Positions 25,088 to 33,455 of a stretch of 64,000 bases of DNA are shown here, piece by piece. The notes below the pieces were generated by a model. It saw nothing but the letters and a program-made list of their open reading frames with translations, ran no database searches and had not been told where the DNA came from. Position numbers and translations under genes: made by a program. This stretch comes from Streptomyces celluloflavus (GTDB taxonomy: Bacteria > Actinomycetota > Actinomycetes > Streptomycetales > Streptomycetaceae). Each line of letters starts with the position of its first letter. Positions within the stretch are counted from its first letter, which is position 1. The stretch spans positions 1 through 64,000 of the forward strand of contig JOEL01000044.1 of NCBI GenBank assembly GCA_000720995.1, given 5' to 3'.

Positions 25088-26364
25088 ACCCCTCGACCGG
25101 CTCCACACCCACGGCACCCACTTCACCCACGGCAGCCACACCGGCCGCGGTGCCTCCGGCGACCCCGCCGCCCGGCTCGGCCGGATCGCGGCCGGATTCC
25201 GCGGCGCGACCGCCGCACGCACCTGACGCAACCGGCGACGCACCTGAGGTACATGAGGTCCCTGACGTGAGCGCCGGGGACGGTACGGGCGATACGCCGG
25301 GGCCGGCGCGCTCCACCGGGCTCGCCGCGCTGTCGCCGCGCGCCCGAATCGTCGCCGTGCTGACCGCCACCGCGATCCTCGCCACCGTCGCCGTCGTCTA
25401 CACCATCGGCGCCGTCCGGCGCGCCGAACCCGTCGACGCCCCCTCGGCCTTCGGCCTCGACCACGGCCGGCTCTACTTCCGCAGCACCGGGGCCGGGGCC
25501 GGCCGGGTGGCCCGGCTGCCCGCGCCGGCCACCGGACCGGGGGCGGCCGCGCCGGTCTCGGCCCGTACCACCGCCGGTGCCGATGCCGACCGGCGCACCA
25601 CCGGCGGGCCCGTCTGCGAACGCTTCTACGCGTCGGCCGGTACCGGGCTGTGCCTGCAACGCCGCCCCGGCATCCCCCCGACGTCGTACGCCGTCGTCCT
25701 GGACCGGAACCTGCGCGAGACGCGGCGCATCGCACTCACCGGCATCCCCAACCGGGCCCGCGTCTCGGCCTCCGGACGGATGCTGTCCTGGACGATGTTC
25801 GCCACCGGCGACTCCTACGCCACCACCTCGTTCTCCACCCGCACCTCGATCCTGGACACCCGTACCGGCTACCTCATCAAGAACATGGAGGAGATCCAGC
25901 TCACCCTCGACGGGCGCCGCTACCACGCCCCGGACGTCAACTACTGGGGCGTCTCCTTCGCCCGCGACGACAACCGCTTCTACGCCACCGTCTCGACGAA
26001 GGGGAAGACCTACCTCGTCGAGGGCGATATGCGGAAGTGGACGGCGCGCACCCTCCGCGAGAACGTCGAATGCCCCTCCCTCTCCCCCGACAACACCCGG
26101 CTCGCCTTCAAGAAGCGGGTCCGCGAAGGCGCCACCGACCCCTGGCGGCTCTACGTCCTGGACCTGCGCACCCTGCGCGAACACCCGCTCGCCGAAGCCC
26201 GCAGTGTGGACGACCAGGCCGCCTGGCTGGACGACCACACCCTCGCCTACGCACTGCCGGGCGGCGACGGCCGCCCCAGCGACATCTGGACCGTCCCGGC
26301 GGACGGCGGCGGTGCCCCGGCTCTGCGCGTACCGGACGCCTCCTCCCCGGCGCAGGTGCCCTGA
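25084..26364 (+). CDS. Membrane-anchored TolB-like beta-propeller protein
   Basis: 426 residues. A Pro/Thr/Ala-rich N-terminal 85 residues precede one membrane helix (RIVAVLTATAILATVAVVYTIG) and an extracytoplasmic propeller with repeats such as VSASGRMLSWTMF, VSFARDDNRFYATV and PSLSPDNTRLAFKKRV (TolB/WD40-like). Probably a scaffold or binding protein on the outer membrane face. Start overlaps the upstream MFS stop (ATGA), so the two likely work together, as in other transporter plus propeller pairs. No catalytic residues recognised. Confidence 0.8.
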   Translation: MNPSTGSTPTAPTSPTAATPAAVPPATPPPGSAGSRPDSAARPPHAPDATGDAPEVHEVPDVSAGDGTGDTPGPARSTGLAALSPRARIVAVLTATAILATVAVVYTIGAVRRAEPVDAPSAFGLDHGRLYFRSTGAGAGRVARLPAPATGPGAAAPVSARTTAGADADRRTTGGPVCERFYASAGTGLCLQRRPGIPPTSYAVVLDRNLRETRRIALTGIPNRARVSASGRMLSWTMFATGDSYATTSFSTRTSILDTRTGYLIKNMEEIQLTLDGRRYHAPDVNYWGVSFARDDNRFYATVSTKGKTYLVEGDMRKWTARTLRENVECPSLSPDNTRLAFKKRVREGATDPWRLYVLDLRTLREHPLAEARSVDDQAAWLDDHTLAYALPGGDGRPSDIWTVPADGGGAPALRVPDASSPAQVP

Positions 26365-26410
26365 TACGACGTCGCCGCGGAGTCCGCCGCATGCGCGGAC
26401 TCCGCCGACC

Positions 26411-26437
26411 TCACGGACTTCACGGACTTCACGGACT
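26411..26437 (+). repeat. 9-bp tandem repeat, three copies
   Basis: TCACGGACT repeated exactly at 26411, 26420 and 26429 in the intergenic region before the DUF2079 gene. Probably slippage; no coding role seen. Confidence 0.85.
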
Positions 26438-26571
26438 TCGCCACGTCACCGGAGTGCCACCGGCACGTATCGGCGCACCTTTTGATCGTGCGTCGGGGGA
26501 CCCGACCTACACTCCGTGGTGCGCTTCCTGGCGGTCCGGCCACCGAGATTACGGCGGACAATGCCCGATTT

Positions 26572-26644
26572 GCCGCAACCGGGAAGAAGGGGAACTGCCA
26601 CTGAGGCAACGACTTCCCCCTCCCGGTGCGGCGGCGCATTTTTT
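26572..26644 (+). terminator. Long stem-loop with T6 just before DUF2079: terminator or attenuator
   Basis: GCCGCA-a-CCGGGA (26572-26584) pairs with TCCCGGTGCGGC (26621-26632). Inside it GGGGAA pairs with TTCCCC, and TGCC pairs with GGCA around loop ACTGA. A run of six T follows at 26639-26644, which is rare in streptomycete terminators. Since the next gene starts only 30 bases later, it either ends the upstream transcript or attenuates the DUF2079 gene. Confidence 0.65.
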
Positions 26645-26673
26645 CTGGCACGTCATCACAGGTGGGGAACGTT

Positions 26674-28212
26674 GTGGAGTCAGTAGAGCGGGTCGAGCAT
26701 CCGCGGGTCGAGCGAATACCCTCGGCCCGGCAATTCACGGAGTTCTGCACCGCGTGGGGAAGACGCCTTCCCGGTCCGCGGGTCATGGGCTGGACGGTGA
26801 CCGCGGTCTTCTTCGTCCTCTACACAGTCGTTTCGGTGCTACGGAACGACCGCATGCTCAACGCCGGTTACGACCTCGGGATATTCGAGCAGGCCATCCG
26901 TGCCTATGCGCACGGTCAGGCTCCGATCGTGGAGCTGAAGGGCCCGGGGTTCAATCTCCTCGGCGATCACTTCCATCCCATCCTGGCGCTCATCGCCCCC
27001 GTGTACCGGCTGTTTCCCGGCGGCGTCACGCTGCTCGTCGTGCAGGCCGCACTGATGGCGCTGGCCTGCTACCCGCTCACCCGCTGGGCCCACCGGGCCG
27101 TCGGACCGGTCACCGGCCTGGTGGTGGGCTGCGCACTGGGCGCCTCGTGGGGCATCGCCGCGGGAGTCGCCAAGGACTTCCACGAGATCTGCTTCGCGGT
27201 CCCGCTGCTCGCCTTCAGCGTGACCGCGCTCGGACAGCGGCGCTGGCGGGCCGCGGCGGCCTGGGCCCTCCCGCTGCTTCTGGTGAAGGAGGACCTCGGG
27301 CTCACACTCGCCGCGGTCGGTGCCTATATCGCCTGGCAGGGGCTGCGCGAACGGCGCGCCGACCCCACCTCGCGGCGCGGCACCACGTGGCTCGGCATCG
27401 CGGTCGTGATCCTCGGCGCGGCCGGGACGGCGGTGGAGATTCTCGTGCTGCTGCCCGCCATGAATCCCCGCGGCGGCTTCGACTACTGGCAGCAGATGTC
27501 GGACGGGCCGTCATCTCCCGGCGGTCTCGTCGGCCTCGCGTCCCTCGCGCTGCATCTGTTCTGGCCGCCGATGAAATGGCTGCTGCTGTTCATGCTCGCC
27601 GCGCCGACCGCGTTCTTCGCCGTGCGCTCCCCGCTGACACTGCTGTGCGTGCCGACCCTCGCCTGGCGGCTGCTCGCCGGGAACGAGCACTACTGGCAGC
27701 CGAACTTCCACTACAACGCGATTCTGATGCCCCTCGTGTTCGCCGGTCTCATCGACGTGCTCCACCGCCGCAAGGATCTGCTGCCGGCCCGCAGACGCCG
27801 TAAGGTCCTCGCCTTCTGCGCCGCCTTCACCGCGGTGACCGCCGCCGTCTACCCCCTCCACGACCTGGTGCTGCCCTGGACCTGGCGCACCCCGGACCAC
27901 GTCCGCACCGCCCAGCGGCTCCTGGACCGCATACCGGACGGGGAGACCGTCGCCTCGTCGAACCGGCTGGCACCGATGCTGACGGGACGCACCACCGTCA
28001 GCCTGGTCTGCTTCGGCACCGGACCCGACCCCGCCGCACCGACCGGCCTCCCGGCCGACCCGCCGCGCTGGGTCGTCTCGGACCGCAACGACCCGACCGT
28101 CAAAACCCCCTGCCCGGTGGCCCGGACCAAGCACATGCTCGACCTGTACCGGGCCCACGGCTACCTCACCGTCGCGGAGGAGGACGGCATCACCCTGCTG
28201 CGCAAGCCCTAG
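26674..28212 (+). CDS. DUF2079 membrane protein
   Basis: 512 residues from GTG 26674, with GGTGGGG upstream; the longer frame from GTG 26626 starts within a hairpin and is unlikely. About ten membrane helices. DUF2079 landmarks are LNAGYDLGIFEQAIRAYAHG near the start, NLLGDHFHPILALIAPVY, LLLVKEDLGLTLAAVGAY and NEHYWQPNFHYNAILMPL. The family resembles glycosyltransferase-like (GT-C) membrane proteins, suggesting a lipid-linked sugar donor, but its function is not established. The C-terminal part is probably extracytoplasmic. Confidence 0.9.
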   Translation: MESVERVEHPRVERIPSARQFTEFCTAWGRRLPGPRVMGWTVTAVFFVLYTVVSVLRNDRMLNAGYDLGIFEQAIRAYAHGQAPIVELKGPGFNLLGDHFHPILALIAPVYRLFPGGVTLLVVQAALMALACYPLTRWAHRAVGPVTGLVVGCALGASWGIAAGVAKDFHEICFAVPLLAFSVTALGQRRWRAAAAWALPLLLVKEDLGLTLAAVGAYIAWQGLRERRADPTSRRGTTWLGIAVVILGAAGTAVEILVLLPAMNPRGGFDYWQQMSDGPSSPGGLVGLASLALHLFWPPMKWLLLFMLAAPTAFFAVRSPLTLLCVPTLAWRLLAGNEHYWQPNFHYNAILMPLVFAGLIDVLHRRKDLLPARRRRKVLAFCAAFTAVTAAVYPLHDLVLPWTWRTPDHVRTAQRLLDRIPDGETVASSNRLAPMLTGRTTVSLVCFGTGPDPAAPTGLPADPPRWVVSDRNDPTVKTPCPVARTKHMLDLYRAHGYLTVAEEDGITLLRKP

Positions 28213-28726
28213 CCGGCAACCGTTCCCGGGGCCGCGCAGCGGACCCCGTAGATCAGTGGGCCCGGCGTCTTCCGTGATCCTCACGTCGGCCGTAGGCGAT
28301 CAGGGATCGCTTGACCGGTGCGTTCCGGTGCGTTGGTGGTCCAGTTGTGCCGGATGGCGGCGGTCGGCCCGAGGAGGGGTTGGCCGGTACGGGCGAAGAC
28401 TCCGGCCGGGGCGCGACCGCAGTGCCGTTTTTGGCCGAGCGGGCTTCCGAGTGGGGCCGATGGCGGCTCCGGTCCACTGGCGGGAGCGGGCGAGGCGGAC
28501 GTGTCGGACGGGGTCGTCCTTGCGGTACGGCCGGAGGACAAGCCGACCCCGGTCTGCAACGGCGGCGCACCCCGCAAAACATCACGCTCAGCCCCAGCCG
28601 GACCGATGACATCACCCGCGCTGCCCTCGCCCTCGCCCTCGCCCTCGCCCTCAACGGCATCCGGAAGTCACCACCGTTGAGAAACTCACTGGCAAGCTCG
28701 GGCCTTCACGAACCACCATGGAACGC
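28213..28726. other. Intergenic region, no gene recognised
   Basis: About 510 bases between the DUF2079 and DinB-like genes. Several short frames are open on both strands but none has a domain, a ribosome site or plausible codon use. The only clear structure is the hexamer repeat at 28623-28652. It could contain the eroded remains of a gene. Confidence 0.45.
28623..28652 (+). repeat. Hexanucleotide repeat, five copies
   Basis: GCCCTC repeated exactly five times, 28623-28652, about 75 bases upstream of the DinB-like gene start. Candidate length-variable locus. Confidence 0.92.
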
Positions 28727-29287
28727 ATGAGCGATCAACCCGCACGATGGACCCGGTCCACCATCTACCCCGACATGTGGGCTGACCCGGACGACGACCC
28801 CCGCAACAGCGAAGGAACCAGTCCGGACGGCGAGCTTGCGACGTTGCAGGACTTCCTGACGAACTACCGCATGACCCTGCGGATGAAGTGCGAGGGCCTG
28901 GACGCGGAGCAACTGGCCCGTCGATCGGTTCCGCCGTCGACGATGTCGCTGCTCGGCCTGCTGCGGCATCTCGCCGAGGCGGAACGGGACTGGCGCAACT
29001 GGATCAGCGACGGTGATCCGCTGCCGAAGCTGTACGGCAGGCGCGACGCGGACTTCGACGAAGCCGTCTCCGAGCAGGCCGAGGTCGACGCCGCGTACTC
29101 CGCTCTGGCCCGCGAGCAGGACGCGACCGACGCCGCGCTGGCCGAGCACCCGGATCTGGGCGTGCGTCTGGGCAAGGACGGGATCGCGGTGCGGGAGCTG
29201 CTGGTGCACAGGATCGAGGAGTACGCCCGCCACTGCGGGCACGCCGACCTGTTGCGCGAGTGCATCGACGGAAGGGTGGGCCAGTGA
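28727..29287 (+). CDS. DinB/DUF664 family protein
   Basis: 186 residues from ATG 28727; ATG 28718 is an in-frame alternative and neither has a strong ribosome site. DUF664/DinB-like four-helix fold: RWTRSTIYPDMWADPDDDPR, TLQDFLTNYRMTLRMKCEGL, LLGLLRHLAEAERDWRNWI and ELLVHRIEEYARHCGHADLLRE. Spaced His residues (RHLAEAE, HRIEEYARHCGHAD) fit the family's metal site. Members include thiol transferases using mycothiol or bacillithiol. A mycothiol-dependent role is possible in an actinomycete but not shown. Confidence 0.88.
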   Translation: MSDQPARWTRSTIYPDMWADPDDDPRNSEGTSPDGELATLQDFLTNYRMTLRMKCEGLDAEQLARRSVPPSTMSLLGLLRHLAEAERDWRNWISDGDPLPKLYGRRDADFDEAVSEQAEVDAAYSALAREQDATDAALAEHPDLGVRLGKDGIAVRELLVHRIEEYARHCGHADLLRECIDGRVGQ

Positions 29288-29655
29288 GGTGCTCTGGATG
29301 AAACCTTCTGCATGAAGTACGCAGAGGTCCGCCATCCGGGCATGGGTGGAGGCTGCCCGCTCGGTCCGCAGCAGAAGTAAAACCCCTGGTAGGACGGTTC
29401 TCACCACGAGATCCCGTCTCCAGCAACCACCAGGGGGTTCACGGTGGTCACCTACTCGCCACGCTCGCCGTCCCCCGCCGCCTCGTTCTCCGGCTCTCTC
29501 ATTCGCCGGGCGCGCGGCGGCGGGCGATCGGTATCCCGAGGGATTCCCACGCGCTGGGCTGCTTCCGGCAGGCGGGGCTGGTCTCCTGCACTGGTTCCGC
29601 CGCCGCAGTCGGCCGCCCCGCGACGCCGCCGCGCCGCACGGCGCACAATCAGAAG
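29288..29655. other. Intergenic with imperfect inverted repeat
   Basis: About 370 bases between the DinB-like and DUF309 genes. CCCCTGGT (29383-29390) and ACCAGGGG (29428-29435) form an 8-bp inverted repeat with a 37-base spacer. It could be a terminator or an eroded insertion-sequence end. No gene recognised. Confidence 0.4.
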
Positions 29656-30264
29656 GTGAGCAACACCGAGCAACACCACGAGCAGGATCGGACCGGCAGC
29701 CGCGGCGCGACGGTGGGCGGGTCCGGTGCGGACGGCGGGCCCGACGGCACGGCAATGGCAGCCGGCCCCGACCCCACCCGCGACCGCCGCCGGGATCGCG
29801 ACGAGCAGGGCCGGGCTCGCAGTGCGCGGCCGCGTGACGGGCTCGGGCGGCCGTTGCCGTATGGGGCGCCGGGGGTGGCCCGGCAGCCCGAGGGGGTGCC
29901 GCGTGCGCCCGTGGCGGCGCTGGCCGAGGCGCAGCGGCTGTTCGATGCCGGGATGCCGTTCCACGCGCACGAGGTGCTGGAGGACGCGTGGAAAGCGGCG
30001 CCGGAGGTGGAGCGCGGGCTGTGGCGCGGGCTCGCCCAGCTCGCGGTGGGTCTCACCCACGCCGCCCGCGGCAATGTCACCGGTGGCCGGGCGCTGCTCG
30101 ACCGGGGTGCGGCGGCCATCGCGCCGTACGCGGACACCGCCCCGTACGGCATCGACATCACGGGGCTGACGGTCTGGGCCCGGGAGCTGACGGGGCGGCT
30201 GGGCGGACCGGTGCCGGCCGCCGGTTCGGCGCCGCGGCTGCGTGGGGCGCGCGGCGGGTCCTGA
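29656..30264 (+). CDS. DUF309 domain protein
   Basis: 202 residues from GTG 29656. The first 65 residues are low-complexity and charged; a shorter form from ATG 29755 is possible. The DUF309 core is EAQRLFDAGMPFHAHEVLEDAWKAAPEVERGLWRGLAQLAVGLTHAARGN, seen here in segments FHAHEVLEDAWK and GLWRGLAQLAVGLTHA. It is a small all-helical protein of unknown function, frequent in actinobacteria and bacilli. Confidence 0.88.
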   Translation: MSNTEQHHEQDRTGSRGATVGGSGADGGPDGTAMAAGPDPTRDRRRDRDEQGRARSARPRDGLGRPLPYGAPGVARQPEGVPRAPVAALAEAQRLFDAGMPFHAHEVLEDAWKAAPEVERGLWRGLAQLAVGLTHAARGNVTGGRALLDRGAAAIAPYADTAPYGIDITGLTVWARELTGRLGGPVPAAGSAPRLRGARGGS

Positions 30265-30529
30265 CCCGTTCCCACCGCGCTCTCCCACCACGTCCTCCCA
30301 CCGGCTTCCCTGGCCCGCCGACGCCCACCGGCGCCCACCGGCGCCGAAGGCTCCGTCAGCCCGGAAGGCTCCGTCAGCCCCGTCACCCCTGTCGGTCCCG
30401 TCGGTCCCGTCGGCTCCGGTTGGCGCCCCGGCCGCCCCGTCCGCCCCATCGGCCCCGTCGCCCGGTGCGCCCACCCGGTCCCCGTCGCCCGGTGCGCTCA
30501 CCCCATCCGGTCCCCGTCGTCCGCCGCCC
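30265..30529. repeat. Low-complexity CCGTCGG-rich intergenic region
   Basis: Short imperfect repeats of the CCGTC(G/A)G type fill 30340-30510. One 18-base unit, CCCCGTCGCCCGGTGCGC, is repeated exactly at 30453-30470 and 30480-30497. On the minus strand this reads as a collagen-like Gly-X-Y frame, which I do not accept as a gene. Confidence 0.7.
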
Positions 30530-31729
30530 TCACCCCTTCCGGTCCGCTTCGCCCGGCGTGCCGCGGCCGCGGAGGCGCAGTCGCCAGGTGAGTGCGGCGC
30601 CCGCGGCGAGTACCGCGGCGCCTATGCCGCCGGACCACAGGGCGACGCTGGAGCGCCAGGGCGAGCCGTCCCCGGCCTCGGTGTCCGGGGCGGGCGCGGC
30701 GACCGGGCGGAAGTCGCCGCCGCCGGCGTCGTCGTCCTCATCGGCGGCGTCGCGCGCGGTACGCAGCGAGCCGATCGGCTGGACCTTCTCGACGTTGTTG
30801 AAGCCCCAGTCCAGCAGGGCGCGGGCTTCCTTGTAGACGCCGTTGTTCTCACCGGACTGCGGGTTCATCACGGTGACCAGCAGGGTGTGGCCATCCCGCT
30901 GGGCGGCGGCTATCAGTGTGTTGCCGGCGTTGGTGGTGTAGCCGTTCTTGACGCCGATGATGCCGGGGTAGCGTTCCATACCGTGCGAGCCGGCCAGCAG
31001 CCGGTTGGTGTTCTCGATCTCGGTGTATTCGCCGTCGGCGGTGGGGAACTCGGCCCGTGCGGTGGAGCAGTAGCGCACGAAGTCCTCGTTGGCGAGTCCG
31101 GCGCGGGCGAACACGGTCAGGTCGTACGCCGAGGAGACCTGGCCCGGCGCGTCGTAGCCGTCCGGGGATTTCACCGTGGTGTCGCGGGCGCCCAGTTCGC
31201 GGGCGGTCTCCTGCATTTCCTGCGCGGTGGCCTCCCAGCCGCCGTTCATCGAGGCCAGGACGTGTACGGCGTCGTTGCCGGAGCGGAGGAACACCCCGCG
31301 CCACAGATCGGCGACCTGGTAGTGCTCGCCCTCCTCGACGCCGACGAGGCTGCTGCCGGCGCCGATGCCGTCGAGGTCCTCGGCGCTGACCTGGCGGACC
31401 GCGCCGGCCGGGAACTTGGGCAGGACGGTGACGGCGAAGAGCGTCTTGAGGGTGCTGGCCGGGGCGAGTTCGCGGTGCGGGTCCTTGGCGGCCAGCACGT
31501 CCCCGCTGTCGGCGTCGGCCACGGTCCACGAGAGGGCGGACAGCCCGGCGGGCAGTTTCGGTATCCCGGGCGCGGCCGCCACCTGCACCCCCTTCCGGTC
31601 CAGCGCGGGCGGCCGGTTCGACGGCCCCTCGGCGTGGACCGCGGTCGGTATGGAAGTCAGCGACACACCGGCGACGGCGATCGCTGCCACCGCACCGGCC
31701 TTCTTGGAGAAACGCACGTCGATTGCCAT
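30530..31729 (-). CDS. D-alanyl-D-alanine carboxypeptidase (S11, DacC-like)
   Basis: 399 residues. N-terminal signal peptide (AGAVAAIAVAGVSLTS). Penicillin-binding motifs: S92-T-L-K95 in ELAPASTLKTLF, S150-G-N152 in FLRSGNDAV, and K261-N-G263 in IGVKNGYTTNAGNT where KTG is usual; KNG is familiar in actinobacterial members. The C-terminus has one membrane helix (about 357-385, GGIGAAVLAAGAALTW) and a basic tail, so the enzyme is anchored with its catalytic domain outside. It trims the terminal D-Ala from peptidoglycan pentapeptides and should be beta-lactam sensitive. Confidence 0.93.
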   Translation of the reverse strand: MAIDVRFSKKAGAVAAIAVAGVSLTSIPTAVHAEGPSNRPPALDRKGVQVAAAPGIPKLPAGLSALSWTVADADSGDVLAAKDPHRELAPASTLKTLFAVTVLPKFPAGAVRQVSAEDLDGIGAGSSLVGVEEGEHYQVADLWRGVFLRSGNDAVHVLASMNGGWEATAQEMQETARELGARDTTVKSPDGYDAPGQVSSAYDLTVFARAGLANEDFVRYCSTARAEFPTADGEYTEIENTNRLLAGSHGMERYPGIIGVKNGYTTNAGNTLIAAAQRDGHTLLVTVMNPQSGENNGVYKEARALLDWGFNNVEKVQPIGSLRTARDAADEDDDAGGGDFRPVAAPAPDTEAGDGSPWRSSVALWSGGIGAAVLAAGAALTWRLRLRGRGTPGEADRKG

Positions 31730-31829
31730 GCCGTCACGCTATGAACGGTCCCGGCGCCCCGCAGCGCCGGTGCGCCAGACGGCCCAAGGAGCGAACCCGT
31801 CCACGGCGTGTCGCGCCGGAGCACAGAAA

Positions 31830-31865
31830 CCCGCCCGGTGCGACGGGGGATGCACACCGGGCGGG
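31830..31865 (-). terminator. Hairpin terminator after the P450 gene
   Basis: CCCGCCCGGTG (31830-31840) pairs with CACCGGGCGGG (31855-31865), 11 bp, loop 14. In the P450 direction the stem is followed by GGGTTTCTGTG, a short U-rich stretch. Confidence 0.65.
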
Positions 31866-31926
31866 CCTGACAACATTTCTACCGCATGACAAACGGTTAT
31901 GCGAGAAAAACTTGTTCGCCTCCGGA

Positions 31927-33204
31927 CTACCAAGTGACCGGGAGCGAGATCAAGCCACTCGTACGCAGCGAACGGCGGCGCCGCACCGCGTCGCGCGGCA
32001 CGTCGAGACGCAGCCCCGGGAAGCGGCCGATGAGCGCGTCGAGCGCGGTGACGGTTTCCATCCGGGCCAGCGAGGCGCCGAGGCAGTGGTGGATCCCGTG
32101 CCCCAGGGCGAGGTGGCCGGTGCGGTCCCGGTCCGGGTCCAGCGCGTCAGGATCGGGGAAGCGGCCCGGATCGCGGTTGGCGGCGGCGATGGAGAGCAGC
32201 ACGCTCTCCCCGGCCGGGATCCGTACGCCGCCGATCTCCAGGTCCTCCGTGGGGAAGCGGCGGATCGCCAGCGGGGCCGGTCCGTCGTGGCGGAGAAACT
32301 CCTCCACGGCTGCCGGAAGTTCGGCCGGATTGCTGCGCAACTGGCCCAGCAGCTCAGGGCGGTCGAGGAGGGAGAGCACGGAGTTGCCGATGAGGTGCAC
32401 CGTGTTCTCGTATCCGGCGAAGAGGATGAGGAAGGCGAGCGAGGTCAGTTCGTCCTCCGTGAGCCGGTCACCATCGCGGCGCGCGGCACCGCTGCCCCCG
32501 CCCGTGGTGGCGCCGTCCGGTCCCGTGGCGGCGTCCGGCCCGGTGTCGTCGCGCACCGCGATCAGGTCGGAGAGCAGATCGTCGCCGGGCTCGGCGCGCT
32601 TGGCGGCGATCAGCCCGGTGAAGAACTCCAGCATCGCCCCGATCGCCTCCTTCATCAGGTGCGGGCGGGTGAGGTCGGGCGTGATGAGGGCGTCCGACCA
32701 GGCCCGGAAGTCGCGCCGGTCGCGCGGCGGGACGCCGAGCAGCGCGCAGATCGTGATGATGGGCAGCGGCCCCGCGTAGTCGGCGATCAGGTCCGCCCGG
32801 GTGCCCGCCGCCATGGCGTCCAGCAGTTCGTCCGCGACCTGCCGTACGGGCCCGCGCAGCGCGGCGACCCGCCCCGGGCTGAACGCCTTGGCCACCAGGC
32901 GGCGCACCCGGGTGTGGTCGGGCGGATCCATGTTCATCAGGTTGGCGTCCAGCGCGGGCGGCAGCGCGAAACCGCGGTAACCGCCGGGCTTGGCATGGCG
33001 TTTGTCCAGCGACAGCCGCGGATCGGCGAGCCCGGCGCGGACCTCGTCGTAACGGGTGACGAGCCAGGCGGGGCCCCCGTCGGTGCCGGTGATCCGGTGC
33101 ACGGGTCCGGCCTCGCGCAGGGCGGCGTAGGCGGCGTGCGGATCGTCGAGGAGAGGCGTCACGTCGAGGGGTGCGTCGGGGCCGGTCTCGGCGGTGTTCT
33201 GCAT
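31927..33204 (-). CDS. Cytochrome P450
   Basis: 425 residues, class I bacterial P450 of the CYP105/107 type. The I-helix oxygen-activation motif is FAGYENT, the K-helix ExxR is EEFLR, and the heme-ligand loop is LGHGIHHCLGASLAR with Cys374. The usual Phe seven residues before that Cys is Leu367. Soluble cytoplasmic oxygenase needing a separate ferredoxin and reductase; none is encoded nearby. It lies 251 bases downstream of the MAB_1171c-type gene on the same strand and may belong to that unit. Substrate unknown. Confidence 0.93.
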   Translation of the reverse strand: MQNTAETGPDAPLDVTPLLDDPHAAYAALREAGPVHRITGTDGGPAWLVTRYDEVRAGLADPRLSLDKRHAKPGGYRGFALPPALDANLMNMDPPDHTRVRRLVAKAFSPGRVAALRGPVRQVADELLDAMAAGTRADLIADYAGPLPIITICALLGVPPRDRRDFRAWSDALITPDLTRPHLMKEAIGAMLEFFTGLIAAKRAEPGDDLLSDLIAVRDDTGPDAATGPDGATTGGGSGAARRDGDRLTEDELTSLAFLILFAGYENTVHLIGNSVLSLLDRPELLGQLRSNPAELPAAVEEFLRHDGPAPLAIRRFPTEDLEIGGVRIPAGESVLLSIAAANRDPGRFPDPDALDPDRDRTGHLALGHGIHHCLGASLARMETVTALDALIGRFPGLRLDVPRDAVRRRRSLRTSGLISLPVTW

Positions 33205-33280
33205 GAGGACCGACTCTAGACGTGCCGTCCGTACGGGGCAGGGCACGGGGGTCGTCACGGACTGTGCGGCCGGTTCCCGG

Positions 33281-33361
33281 GACGGCACGGGGACGGCACA
33301 GGGACGGCAACGGGGACGGCAACGGGGACGGCACCGGGGACGGCAACGGGGACGGCACCGG
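33281..33361 (+). repeat. 11/12-bp tandem repeat, seven copies
   Basis: Seven head-to-tail units of the form GACGGCAmCGGG (11, 11, 12, 12, 12, 12, 11 bases) between the P450 and the membrane-protein genes. Units differ only at one or two positions. It may be a variable-number repeat separating P450 transcription from the upstream genes. Confidence 0.88.
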
Positions 33362-33455
33362 CCCCTGCAGACCGGCGCCGTCCCTGTGGCGCGGGTGGCC
33401 CGGACCCCCGTGCCGGGCCACCCCGTCTCTGTGGTCGCTGCCGAGCGGCCGCCCC

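Noticed and set aside
29383-29435. Insertion-sequence terminal repeats
   Set aside because: Arms are only 8 bp, with no transposase nearby and no target-site duplication seen.
29452-30501. Minus-strand collagen-like Gly-X-Y frame over the DUF309 gene and 30265-30529
   Set aside because: The Gly-rich pattern arises from CCGTCGG-type repeats and covers a recognised gene on the other strand. No ribosome site.
31723-33219. Long plus-strand frame opposite the P450
   Set aside because: The P450 has heme, I-helix and ExxR motifs on the minus strand. The plus frame has none.
33281-33361. Possible CRISPR array
   Set aside because: Units of 11-12 bases abut with no spacers, so this is a simple tandem repeat.
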